Assembly (NCBI GenBank): GCA_030613285.1
Contig: JAUWME010000076.1
Span: 1-8,229 of the forward strand
Origin: Candidatus Zymogenus sp.
GTDB taxonomy: Bacteria > Desulfobacterota > Zymogenia > Zymogenales > Zymogenaceae
Direction of reading: 5' to 3'
DNA length: 8,229 nt
Notes under the pieces: generated by a model
Told to the model about the DNA's origin: nothing
Databases searched by the model: none
What the model saw: only the letters and a program-made list of their open reading frames with translations
Shown here: one piece after another, positions 1 to 8,229 of the stretch
Layout of the letters: each line of letters opens with the position of its first letter
Position numbering within the stretch: the first letter of the stretch is position 1
Made by a program: the position numbers and the translations under genes

Positions 1-1
1 A

Positions 2-3000
2 TTAAGGTCAATTGTCAAATCTACTCACAGCCTCACAGCGGCTTCGGGAATTGGGGAGATGGGAAGGATTCTCCTGGATGAATTTGCTGACAACATGGCA
101 GTGGAGGGGGGAAGCCTCTACTTTGTAGAAGATGACTCGCTAATCCTCGCCCACACTCTCGATCCTGGTCATGCGCCAAAAAAGATTCCACTCCCCCTCA
201 AAAAAGATACAATATTAGAACGAGCCATGAAGACAGGTGAAGTGATTCTCATAAAAGATATTGAACAGAGTGGAAAGCTGCAAAAAAGTGGATGGAAGGG
301 ATACAGTGACGGCTCCCTTCTTGTGTTTCCCCTTCCCGACCCAAAAGGAAACATTAAAGGGTTCATCACCCTACATAATAAGTCACAATCTGCCTTTACC
401 GATCAAGATTGCGAGATAGGCCAGATATTGGCGTCATACAGCTACGAATCCCTTCTGGCAGCGGCGGCGATGGAAGAGGTTAATGAGGGGAGAAAAAATC
501 TACAGACCCTCTTTGACACTATTGAAGACTTCCTTTTCATATACGATTTTGAAGGTAAGATCGTCCACATCAACCCTGCTGTGGAGAGGGGTCTTGGCTA
601 CACGGTGGAAGAACTTTTCGGTACGGACTTTCATCGGCTCCTTGTTGCAAATGATGATGAGGATGCAGATGCCACAAATATTTTTGAGAAAATTATTAAA
701 AATGACTTTAAAGGGGATGTTGAAGGGGATGCTGAAGTCCATTCATTTCTCTTAAAGAAAAGCGATGGCGCATTAATTCCCGTAGAATCAACAGGTGCCC
801 GGGGACAATGGGGTGGGCGCGATGTCATCTTTTTGATCTCACGTGTCATCACTGAAAGGCTTTTGGCCGAAGAGGCGTTAAGGCAAAGCGAGCAAAAATA
901 TAGGGAGCTTATCGAAAACGCCATCGACGTTATCTATACCCTCGATTTGAGTGGAAAGCTCATTGATTTAAACGAGGCTTTTATACAAGAAAGTGGATAT
1001 AGTAGAGAAGAGTTAATTGGAAGAACTATTCGGATGATTGTCCACCCTGATGATTTATTCATGGCAAAGGAGTACTTCAAAAAAGGCTTAAGAGGTGAAT
1101 CCTTTCAAGATGAGATGCGGACAATTGATAAGGACGGAAATGTAAAATGGTTTTCCTTTATCTCAAGGGCCGTAACTAACAAAGATGGCTCGGTGGTCAA
1201 CATCAATGTAATTTCCAGAAATATCACGGCAAGGGTCATGGCCGAGGAGGCCTTAATAGCCTCCGAGAGGAATTACCGTGAGATATTTAATGCCACCAAT
1301 GAAGCTATCTTTGTACACGATTCTGAAACGGGGAAGATCCTTGATGTAAATCAAGCAACTTGTAATATGCTTGGATACACTCATGAGGAAGCTCTTAAAC
1401 TAACAGTGGGAGATTTTAGTCAAGGAGAAGCTCCCTATGCAATGGAAGACGCCAAAAAATGGATAACAAAAGCAAAAGAAGAGGGTCCCCAGCTTTTTGA
1501 ATGGCATGCAAAAAGAAAAAATGGTGAACTATTTTGGGTCGAGACGAACTTAAAACATTCCTTTATTGGCGGCAAGAGCTGCGTTCTTGCTGTTGTTCGT
1601 GACATCACAGACAGAAAACAGGCCGAGAAGGCTCTGAGGGAGAACGAGGAACGGATGGAACTGGCACTTAAGGGAGCCGACTTGGGCATGTGGGACTGGA
1701 ACATACCGACGGGCGAGGTAACCTTCAATGAGCGATGGGCCGAAATGCTGGGATATACGCAGGACGAAATCGAACCACACCTGAACACGTGGGCAAAGCT
1801 GGTTCATCCCGACGACATGCTGGGCGTCGAAGAAGTTCTGAACGCGCATCTGGAAGGTAAGACGGATTTCTATGAGACAGAGCACCGCGTGCAGCACAAG
1901 TCGGGCGATTGGGTCTGGGTGCTGGACAAAGGCCGGGTGATCGAGCGCGATGCCGATGGCAAACCCATTCGAGCATGTGGGACGCATCTGGACATAACCG
2001 AGCGCAAGCGGGCCGAAGAGTCGCTCAGACAAAGCGAACAAAGATCCAGTGAACTTATCGAGAACGCCCTTGATATTATCTATACCCTTGATTTGCAAGG
2101 AAATCTAACTGATCTCAACGAGGCGGTTATACAGGAAAGTGGGTATAGTAGAGAAGAGTTAATTGGACATAATCTTCAGAAGTTTATCCACCCTGATAAT
2201 TTATTTATAGCAAAGGAGCACTTCAAAAAAAACTTAAGAGGTGAATCGTGCCAAGATGAGATACGAACAATTAGTAAGGATGGAAACATAAAATGGTTTT
2301 CATCAATCTCAAGGCCAGTAATTGGCAAAAACGGTTCGGTAACCGCCGTCAACGTATTTGCCAGAAACATCACAGATAGGGTCATGGCCGAGGAGGCGCT
2401 CAGGGAATCGGAGGATAAATATCGGACGGTTGTGGAAAATGCCAAGGAGGCTATTCTTGTACTTCAGGATGGTATAATTAAATTCCTTAATCCAAGAGCC
2501 ATAGAGATTTCAGGCTACACAGAGGAAGAACTGATCTCGATACCCTTTGATACATTAATACACCCCAAAGACAGGGAAAAAGTCTTTAAAAGATACATCA
2601 GGGAGATTGAGGGGGAAGATTTTCTTAGTCCAAATCTCTATAGAGTCTTGAGAAAAGATGGAAGCATAAGATGGATTGAGGGTATCGGCATTTCAATAAT
2701 ATGGGAGGGAAAACCCGCTTCCCTCACCTTCCTCAGCGATGTTACAGAGAAGATGATTGCCGAAACAGCGCTGATTGAAAGCGAAGTGCGCTATTTAACC
2801 TTGATGGAAAACCTACCCATCGGGATTTATCGCAACCTGCCGGGCGCAAAGGGAAAGTTTATCATGGCAAACCCGGCCTTTTTGGAGATGTTTGGGATCG
2901 GTTCAGAAAAGGAGTTGAAAGAACTGTGCGCTGCCGATTTCTATCCAAATCCCGAGGAGAGGATACTCTTTTCCAACAACCTCCTTGAAAATGAAAGTAT

Positions 3001-4657
3001 TACGGGCTACGAACAAAAATTGAAGAAACTTGACGGGACACCTATCTGGGTATCAGTGACCGCAAAGGTTGTGTACGACGATGGTGGAAAACCACTCCAC
3101 TTCGACTGCGCCTCTGAGGACATATCGGTGAGAAAAGCGGCAGAGGAGGCTTTTAAAAAGAGTGAGGAGATGTACCGCGATCTCTTCCAATCCTCAAGAG
3201 ACACCATCTACCTCTCTACCATCGAAGGGGGATTTGACAACATTAATCTCGCTGGCGAACAACTCTTCGGTTACACCAGAAACGAACTTCTACAGCTGAA
3301 GATAAACAGCATCTATAACGATAGTAATGAAAGGGATAATTTTCAAAAGGCTATAGAGAACCAGGGATTTGTTATAGACTACGAAATTGTCTTCAAAAAT
3401 AAAGACGGCACCTTAATTGATACCCTTGTTACGGCATCACTGAAAAAAGATGAAGCCGGAAATACCATAGGGTATCAGGGAATTATCAAGGATGTTACCG
3501 ATAAGAAGCGGCTGGAGGCGCAGCTTGTACAGACCCAGAAGATGGAGGCCGTGGGCACCCTGGCCGGCGGGATGGCTCACAACTTCAACAACATCCTCGT
3601 GGGAATTATGGGTTATTCCGAATTTCTCCTCAGAAAAAAAGTAAAAGATGATCCTGATTACAAGGCATTAAAAACAATCCACGATGGAACAATGAGGGCA
3701 TCTGACCTTACAAAGCAACTTTTGAATATCGCAAGAGGCCAAGAATTTAGGTTTACAAAACTAAACCTAAACGACGTTGTAGAAAAGATACTCCCCCTAA
3801 TCGGCGGCACGTTTGAAAAGTCGATAGAGATCGAAACCCACCTCGAAGATGACCTCTTAACGATTGATGGTGACAGGGGACAGCTTGAGCAGTCTCTATT
3901 AAACCTCTGCATCAACGCCAAGGACGCTATGCCCAAAGGCGGGAGGTTAATTATCGAAACCAAAAATCAGAAGATGGATGAGGAGTTTGTCAGGACGCAT
4001 ATAAACACCCACAAAGGTGATTACGTAGCGCTGTTCGTTACAGATACCGGCATCGGGATGACAAAGGAAACAAGAAAGCGCATCTTCGAGCCCTTCTACA
4101 GCACAAAGGAAGATAAGGGGGGAACAGGTTTGGGTCTCTCGACGGTATACGGCATAATTAAAAAGCACTCAGGGATAATCACTATCTACAGTGAAGTCGG
4201 CGAAGGAAGCACCTTTAAGCTATATTTTCCCGCTGTTTCAGGAACCGCAAAGATAGCAAACTCCGAAATGGAGATCGGAAAGATAACCGGAGACGAGACA
4301 ATTCTGATAATCGACGATGAACCGATCGTCGTGGATATGTGGAGGGATTTCCTCGAGGACGTGGGTTATAAGGTAATAACAGCAGTTGACGGGGAAGGAG
4401 GGGTAGCCCTTTTTAAAGAGAGAGGCGATGAGATTGATCTTGTCATCCTCGACTACGTCCTACCCGGAATGAGCGGCATGGAGACCTTCACAATACTAAA
4501 GGAGCTAAACCCCGATGTGAAGGTGTTGGTATCTTCCGGTTATAGCGAGAACGGACAGGCAAATAATATCTCAAAAGAGGGCAGTGACGGTTTTATCCAG
4601 AAACCAGCCCGCCTAAATGAACTAAGCGCTAAAATTCGAGGAATACTGGATAAATAA
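2..4657 (+). CDS. Hybrid sensor histidine kinase, GAF-(PAS)x8-HisKA-HATPase-REC, 5' partial
   Basis: A cytoplasmic signalling kinase: sensory domains drive autophosphorylation of a histidine, and the phosphate passes to the fused receiver. The signal is unknown. Residues are numbered from the ATG at 59. In order: GAF to about 137; PAS1 147-265, PAS2 277-393, PAS3 402-518, PAS4 528-648, PAS5 659-775, PAS6 784-898, PAS7 908-1026, PAS8 1036-1149; HisKA about 1152-1218 with H1174 in HNFNN; HATPase_c about 1262-1393 with N-box N1282/N1286, DTGIGM 1329-1334 and GTGLGLS 1355-1361; receiver 1413-1530 with D1419/D1420, phospho-acceptor D1465, S1492 and K1515. Each PAS ends in a charged helical linker of the AEEALRxSExxY type. 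No membrane segment is visible. The frame is open from base 2 with 19 codons upstream of ATG 59 that fit the first GAF helix, so the gene starts outside the window. There is no output domain after the receiver, so the phosphorelay partner is unknown and not encoded next door. PAS number and borders were assigned by eye. Confidence 0.93.
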   Translation, partial: LRSIVKSTHSLTAASGIGEMGRILLDEFADNMAVEGGSLYFVEDDSLILAHTLDPGHAPKKIPLPLKKDTILERAMKTGEVILIKDIEQSGKLQKSGWKGYSDGSLLVFPLPDPKGNIKGFITLHNKSQSAFTDQDCEIGQILASYSYESLLAAAAMEEVNEGRKNLQTLFDTIEDFLFIYDFEGKIVHINPAVERGLGYTVEELFGTDFHRLLVANDDEDADATNIFEKIIKNDFKGDVEGDAEVHSFLLKKSDGALIPVESTGARGQWGGRDVIFLISRVITERLLAEEALRQSEQKYRELIENAIDVIYTLDLSGKLIDLNEAFIQESGYSREELIGRTIRMIVHPDDLFMAKEYFKKGLRGESFQDEMRTIDKDGNVKWFSFISRAVTNKDGSVVNINVISRNITARVMAEEALIASERNYREIFNATNEAIFVHDSETGKILDVNQATCNMLGYTHEEALKLTVGDFSQGEAPYAMEDAKKWITKAKEEGPQLFEWHAKRKNGELFWVETNLKHSFIGGKSCVLAVVRDITDRKQAEKALRENEERMELALKGADLGMWDWNIPTGEVTFNERWAEMLGYTQDEIEPHLNTWAKLVHPDDMLGVEEVLNAHLEGKTDFYETEHRVQHKSGDWVWVLDKGRVIERDADGKPIRACGTHLDITERKRAEESLRQSEQRSSELIENALDIIYTLDLQGNLTDLNEAVIQESGYSREELIGHNLQKFIHPDNLFIAKEHFKKNLRGESCQDEIRTISKDGNIKWFSSISRPVIGKNGSVTAVNVFARNITDRVMAEEALRESEDKYRTVVENAKEAILVLQDGIIKFLNPRAIEISGYTEEELISIPFDTLIHPKDREKVFKRYIREIEGEDFLSPNLYRVLRKDGSIRWIEGIGISIIWEGKPASLTFLSDVTEKMIAETALIESEVRYLTLMENLPIGIYRNLPGAKGKFIMANPAFLEMFGIGSEKELKELCAADFYPNPEERILFSNNLLENESITGYEQKLKKLDGTPIWVSVTAKVVYDDGGKPLHFDCASEDISVRKAAEEAFKKSEEMYRDLFQSSRDTIYLSTIEGGFDNINLAGEQLFGYTRNELLQLKINSIYNDSNERDNFQKAIENQGFVIDYEIVFKNKDGTLIDTLVTASLKKDEAGNTIGYQGIIKDVTDKKRLEAQLVQTQKMEAVGTLAGGMAHNFNNILVGIMGYSEFLLRKKVKDDPDYKALKTIHDGTMRASDLTKQLLNIARGQEFRFTKLNLNDVVEKILPLIGGTFEKSIEIETHLEDDLLTIDGDRGQLEQSLLNLCINAKDAMPKGGRLIIETKNQKMDEEFVRTHINTHKGDYVALFVTDTGIGMTKETRKRIFEPFYSTKEDKGGTGLGLSTVYGIIKKHSGIITIYSEVGEGSTFKLYFPAVSGTAKIANSEMEIGKITGDETILIIDDEPIVVDMWRDFLEDVGYKVITAVDGEGGVALFKERGDEIDLVILDYVLPGMSGMETFTILKELNPDVKVLVSSGYSENGQANNISKEGSDGFIQKPARLNELSAKIRGILDK
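878..1255 (+). repeat. PAS2 copy of an internal PAS duplication
   Basis: This 126-codon segment (residues 274-399 of the kinase, counted from ATG 59) aligns without gaps to the segment 1146 bases downstream at 2024-2401. By hand count about 91 of 126 residues are identical. Both copies share blocks such as IQESGYSREELIG and RVMAEEAL. The longest stretches of DNA identity lie around TATAGTAGAGAAGAGTTAAT. The copy covers the PAS fold plus its signalling-helix linker, so the duplicated unit is a whole module. Confidence 0.85.
1640..2010 (+). other. GC-rich PAS4 segment inside the kinase gene
   Basis: By hand count bases 1681-1980 hold 171 G+C of 300 (57%), against 118 of 300 (39%) for 901-1200 in PAS2 of the same gene. 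The segment encodes one complete PAS_3-type domain with the LGMWDWN start, an LVHPDD motif and a DITERKRAEE end. Its boundaries coincide with the PAS module boundaries. The composition shift also explains the long antisense reading frames over this stretch. The likely cause is capture of a PAS module from a higher-GC source by recombination at the conserved linkers; the origin is inferred. Confidence 0.6.
2024..2401 (+). repeat. PAS5 copy of an internal PAS duplication
   Basis: Second member of the pair with 878-1255 (residues 656-781). PAS3 and PAS4 lie between the copies, so this is not a simple tandem duplication. Either a larger block was duplicated and later replaced, or PAS3/PAS4 were inserted between two tandem copies. 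Most differences sit in the loop after EELIG and near the C-terminal strands, which in PAS folds border the ligand pocket. The link to ligand choice is inference. Confidence 0.85.
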
Positions 4658-4772
4658 GATGCTGGTCAGGGTTCCAGTTTAGCTCTCGGTACATCGTGTT
4701 TTTTGGATCTATCCAATAATCTATTCCCCATATTGACATGGCAAATACAACAACCGACGAACTAAAAGGACT

Positions 4773-4810
4773 AGATTTTTTCGCTTCCTGCTGCAGTTCG
4801 CAATGACATG
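4773..4810 (-). repeat. Possible decayed copy of a dispersed GTCATTGCGA-type repeat
   Basis: Read on the - strand this stretch begins CATGTCATTGCGA, continues through an AGGAAGCGAA block and ends in AATCT. That order resembles a short dispersed repeat (GTCATTGCGA, then GAAGC, then AATCT) that I recall as abundant in intergenic DNA of many environmental bacteria. The middle part is replaced by a CTGCAG-containing segment, so this copy would be degenerate. The match is from memory only and no second copy lies in the window. Confidence 0.35.
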
Positions 4811-4858
4811 GGGGATTACCATGTACCTCCCTTTTCCCACCTAATACTCAAAACTTTG

Positions 4859-6495
<1,637 letters not shown>

Positions 6496-6518
6496 AAGGG
6501 AGATAGTTAAATAAAGAC

Positions 6519-6547
6519 TTGAGAAATGTGTAATTTTTCCGTAGAAT
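6519..6547 (+). promoter_or_regulatory. Possible sigma70-type promoter for the transporter gene
   Basis: TTGAGA (6519-6524, 5 of 6 to the -35 consensus), a 17-base spacer, then TAGAAT (6542-6547, 5 of 6 to the -10 consensus). Transcription would start near 6554, leaving a leader of about 50 bases. The leader contains TTAAG-AAA-CTTAA (6561-6573) followed by eight T at 6575-6582. That stem is too weak for a confident terminator or attenuator. Read-through from the GH51 promoter is also possible. Confidence 0.5.
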
Positions 6548-6604
6548 GCTACTGGTTGGATTAAGAAACTTAAATTTTTTTTATCACAATATTTAGGAGG
6601 TATA

Positions 6605-7993
6605 ATGAGTGAAAACAAACTCTCTAAGAAAGTGATGGTCGGTTACGGCGTCTGCGATCTGGGCGGTAACCTCTTCTTTACGGCCATCGGGATATGGCTT
6701 ATGATCTATCTAACGGACACCGTGGGGATTGATGCACTCTGGGCGGGGGCAATCGTTGCCATCGGCAAGATTTGGGACGCTGTAACCGATCCTGTTGTGG
6801 GGTATCTATCTGACAGGACAAAGAGCAAAATGGGAAGGAGGAGACCCTATATCCTCTTTGGCTCCGTCCCGCTCTTTATCGCGATGATCGTCCTCTTTAC
6901 AAATCCTGAACTCTTAGCCTCCATCACATGGAACCCGAAGGATCATCAGACCCTCCTCTTTATCTGGGGTGTCATCGCCTTCTGTTTTTTAAACACCACG
7001 TATACGGTGGTAAATATTCCCTACAGCTCCCTAACACCTGAACTTACACAGGATTTTCACGAACGGTCAGTCCTCAACGGATACAGGTTCGGCTTTGCCG
7101 TGATAGGAACACTTCTGGCTGCGGGGGCCGCACTTCCCATTATTAATAGTTTTGCAGATAGAAATATTGGTTTTGTAGCAATGGGCACCATATTTGGCGG
7201 CATCATGATGATTACAGCGTTGATCACCTTCTTTTCGGTCAAGGAGCCCGATGTGGAAAGGAAGAAACTCACCGCTGGTTTTTTGGAAACCTACCTCAAG
7301 GTCTTTAAAAACAAGCCCTATCTCATAATCCTCTTTGCCTATGCGCTGCACATAACCGCCATCACCGTTGTTATGTCGGTGGCGGCCTACTATTTCAAAT
7401 ACCTTCACGGCGATGAGAATTTGACAACGATTGCCATGGTAATACTCCTTGTGACAGCGATGGTTTTTATCCCTGTGAGTATATTAGTTTCAAAAAAGTT
7501 GGGCAAGAAAATTGTCTACGCAATAGGTATGCTGACCTTTGCTTTTGCGATGGTTGTGTTGTTTTTTATTGGACACAAGTTTCCCGTTTATGTCTCGTTT
7601 GCCACTATGTTCGTCGGCGGTATCGGCATTGGGTTTACTTATGTACCTCCCTACGCCATGCTCCCAGACACGGTCGAGTACGATTATCTCATAAGTGGCG
7701 AAAGAACAGAAGGGGCTTTTTACAGCATCTGGACCTTTATGCTCAAGATCGGACAAGCCCTTGCCCTCGGAATCACGGGCGTTGTTCTCCACTTTACCGG
7801 ATATTTGGAACCTGTGGGTGAGGAAATCATAGTACAGACAGACCTTGCGCAATTTGGCATCCGTCTGTTGATTGGACCCATCGGGGCTTTCATCTTTGTA
7901 ATGGCTGTTGTTGTCCTCTACTTTTACCCCATCAACGAGGAGCGTTACAACAAGATTCTCGAAGAAATAAAAACTATGGAGGCGGGAAAATAA
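6605..7993 (+). CDS. GPH-family sugar:cation symporter (MFS_2, MelB/XylP-like)
   Basis: An inner-membrane secondary transporter of the glycoside-pentoside-hexuronide:cation symporter family, importing a sugar or glycoside with H+ or Na+. The protein has 462 residues and about 12 hydrophobic segments. D58 and D62 in WDAVTDPVVGYLSD have the same 4-residue spacing as the cation-site aspartates D55 and D59 of MelB. GRRRPYIL follows in the first cytoplasmic loop. A second family motif starts at M352 (MLPDTVEYDYLISGERTEGA). A strong AGGAGG at 6595-6600 lies 4 bases before the ATG. The adjacent GH51 gene suggests the cargo is an arabinoside, arabino-oligosaccharide or arabinose. The sequence alone does not fix the cargo or the coupling ion. 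The stop codon at 7991 is followed by no clear terminator. Confidence 0.92.
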   Translation: MSENKLSKKVMVGYGVCDLGGNLFFTAIGIWLMIYLTDTVGIDALWAGAIVAIGKIWDAVTDPVVGYLSDRTKSKMGRRRPYILFGSVPLFIAMIVLFTNPELLASITWNPKDHQTLLFIWGVIAFCFLNTTYTVVNIPYSSLTPELTQDFHERSVLNGYRFGFAVIGTLLAAGAALPIINSFADRNIGFVAMGTIFGGIMMITALITFFSVKEPDVERKKLTAGFLETYLKVFKNKPYLIILFAYALHITAITVVMSVAAYYFKYLHGDENLTTIAMVILLVTAMVFIPVSILVSKKLGKKIVYAIGMLTFAFAMVVLFFIGHKFPVYVSFATMFVGGIGIGFTYVPPYAMLPDTVEYDYLISGERTEGAFYSIWTFMLKIGQALALGITGVVLHFTGYLEPVGEEIIVQTDLAQFGIRLLIGPIGAFIFVMAVVVLYFYPINEERYNKILEEIKTMEAGK

Positions 7994-8079
7994 GACGATG
8001 GTTGGGGTACGACACTCCAAACCTCTACTTGGAAAATTTATGATAAGGGTGCGGAGAAGTTTGTAGAAAAGGCAAGGAT

Positions 8080-8229
8080 ATGAAATACAACCCCGATATT
8101 CACCACCGCCGTTCAATTCGCCTGATAGAACATTTCCTAAATGTCATGTTGGACGAATATATAATAATGCCGAATCATGTTCACGGAAGCGTTGTAATCA
8201 CCGACATGGTAGGGGCGACGCATGCGTCG
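8080..8229 (+). pseudogene. REP-associated tyrosine transposase (RAYT, Y1/HUH family), internally deleted, 3' partial
   Basis: Fifty codons are visible before the window ends. The first 15 residues read MKYNPDIHHRRSIRL, the usual amino terminus of RAYT proteins. The next residues jump directly to EHFLNVMLDEYIIMPNHVHG, which holds the HUH metal-binding motif (HVH) that normally lies about 55-60 residues further on. The intervening block (the usual KGYDYS and YFVT strand region) is missing, although the frame is kept. RAYTs are single-strand DNA transposases of the IS200/IS605 relatives that act on REP palindromes. The catalytic tyrosine would lie beyond the window. Loss of core strands makes activity unlikely, so I call it a remnant. 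An in-frame stop at 8044 rules out a longer amino terminus. The last codons read VGATHAS and coincide with a palindrome. Confidence 0.75.
8216..8229. repeat. Perfect GC-rich palindrome, probable part of a REP element
   Basis: CGACGCATGCGTCG is a perfect 14-base palindrome that reaches the last base of the window. It is preceded by TAGGGG, so the symmetry could continue beyond the edge if CCCCTA follows GC symmetry there. It lies inside the RAYT reading frame and encodes the THAS part of VGATHAS. I recall this GGGGCGACGCATGCGTCGCC-like palindrome as a dispersed element in several bacterial genomes, but that is memory, not a search. Confidence 0.6.

Noticed and set aside
59..61. ATG at 59 as the true start of the kinase
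   Set aside because: The frame stays open to base 2, the upstream codons fit the first GAF helix, and GGGGAG abuts the ATG too closely to act as a ribosome binding site.
1550..2098. Long antisense reading frame (182 codons), with another at 1725-1976
   Set aside because: Both lie over the GC-rich PAS4 segment, where stop codons are rare by composition. They have no domain character and oppose a well-supported gene.
4699..4716. T-run plus TTGGATCTATCCAA as a terminator for the kinase gene
   Set aside because: The T-run comes before the inverted repeat, not after it, and the 2-base spacer is too short for a normal RNA hairpin loop.
4733..4761. TTGACA at 4733-4738 as a further promoter
   Set aside because: There is no -10-like hexamer at 16-18 bases downstream (GACGAA at 17).
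4738..4806. Small 22-codon frame starting MANTTTDELKG in the gap
   Set aside because: It has no ribosome binding site, is very short, and overlaps the possible dispersed repeat.
6561..6582. TTAAG-AAA-CTTAA plus eight T as an intrinsic terminator
   Set aside because: The stem has 5 pairs with only one G-C, which is too weak to support a terminator call.
8016..8033. TCCAA/TTGGA inverted repeat as terminator of the transporter gene
   Set aside because: It has only 5 pairs, an 8-base loop and no T-run after it.
7490..8116. Antisense reading frame of 208 codons at the end of the transporter gene
   Set aside because: It is a shadow of the GPH gene and of the RAYT start, with no recognisable motifs.

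Overview
This 8.2 kb window looks like chromosomal DNA from a mid-GC, anaerobe-like bacterium. The best guess is Desulfobacterota (former Deltaproteobacteria) or a similar lineage. That guess rests on the PAS-rich hybrid kinase with an HNFNN H-box, the GPH-type sugar symporter and the RAYT-type transposase remnant, so it is a weak inference and not a taxonomic assignment. All genes lie on the + strand.

Region 2-4657 is one very large, 5'-truncated gene for a soluble hybrid sensor histidine kinase. It reads GAF, eight PAS domains, HisKA, HATPase_c and a C-terminal receiver. The reading frame is open to the window edge and the GAF fold needs the residues upstream of the first ATG, so the true start lies outside the window. 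Two of its PAS domains (2 and 5) are a recognisable internal duplication. PAS 4 is much richer in GC than the duplicated PAS 2, which suggests the array was built by duplication and domain capture.

Region 4658-4971 is a 314-bp non-coding gap. It holds a very good sigma70-type promoter, several short perfect inverted repeats around it, and what looks like a decayed dispersed repeat. The kinase is therefore unlikely to be co-transcribed with what follows.

Region 4972-7993 is a two-gene arabinoside module: a cytoplasmic GH51 alpha-L-arabinofuranosidase, then a 12-TM GPH-family cation symporter. The symporter appears to have its own promoter in the 109-bp gap. The simplest reading is that the transporter imports arabinose-containing oligosaccharides or glycosides and the GH51 enzyme releases arabinose inside the cell.

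Region 7994-8229 ends in the 5' part of a RAYT (REP-associated tyrosine transposase, Y1/HUH family) reading frame. It has apparently lost an internal block of roughly 55-60 codons. Its last visible codons run into a perfect 14-bp GC-rich palindrome, which looks like part of a REP element cut by the window edge.

I found no CRISPR array, tRNA or rRNA. I do not see a clearly new multi-gene system. The most interesting items are the mosaic PAS array and the deleted RAYT with an embedded palindrome.
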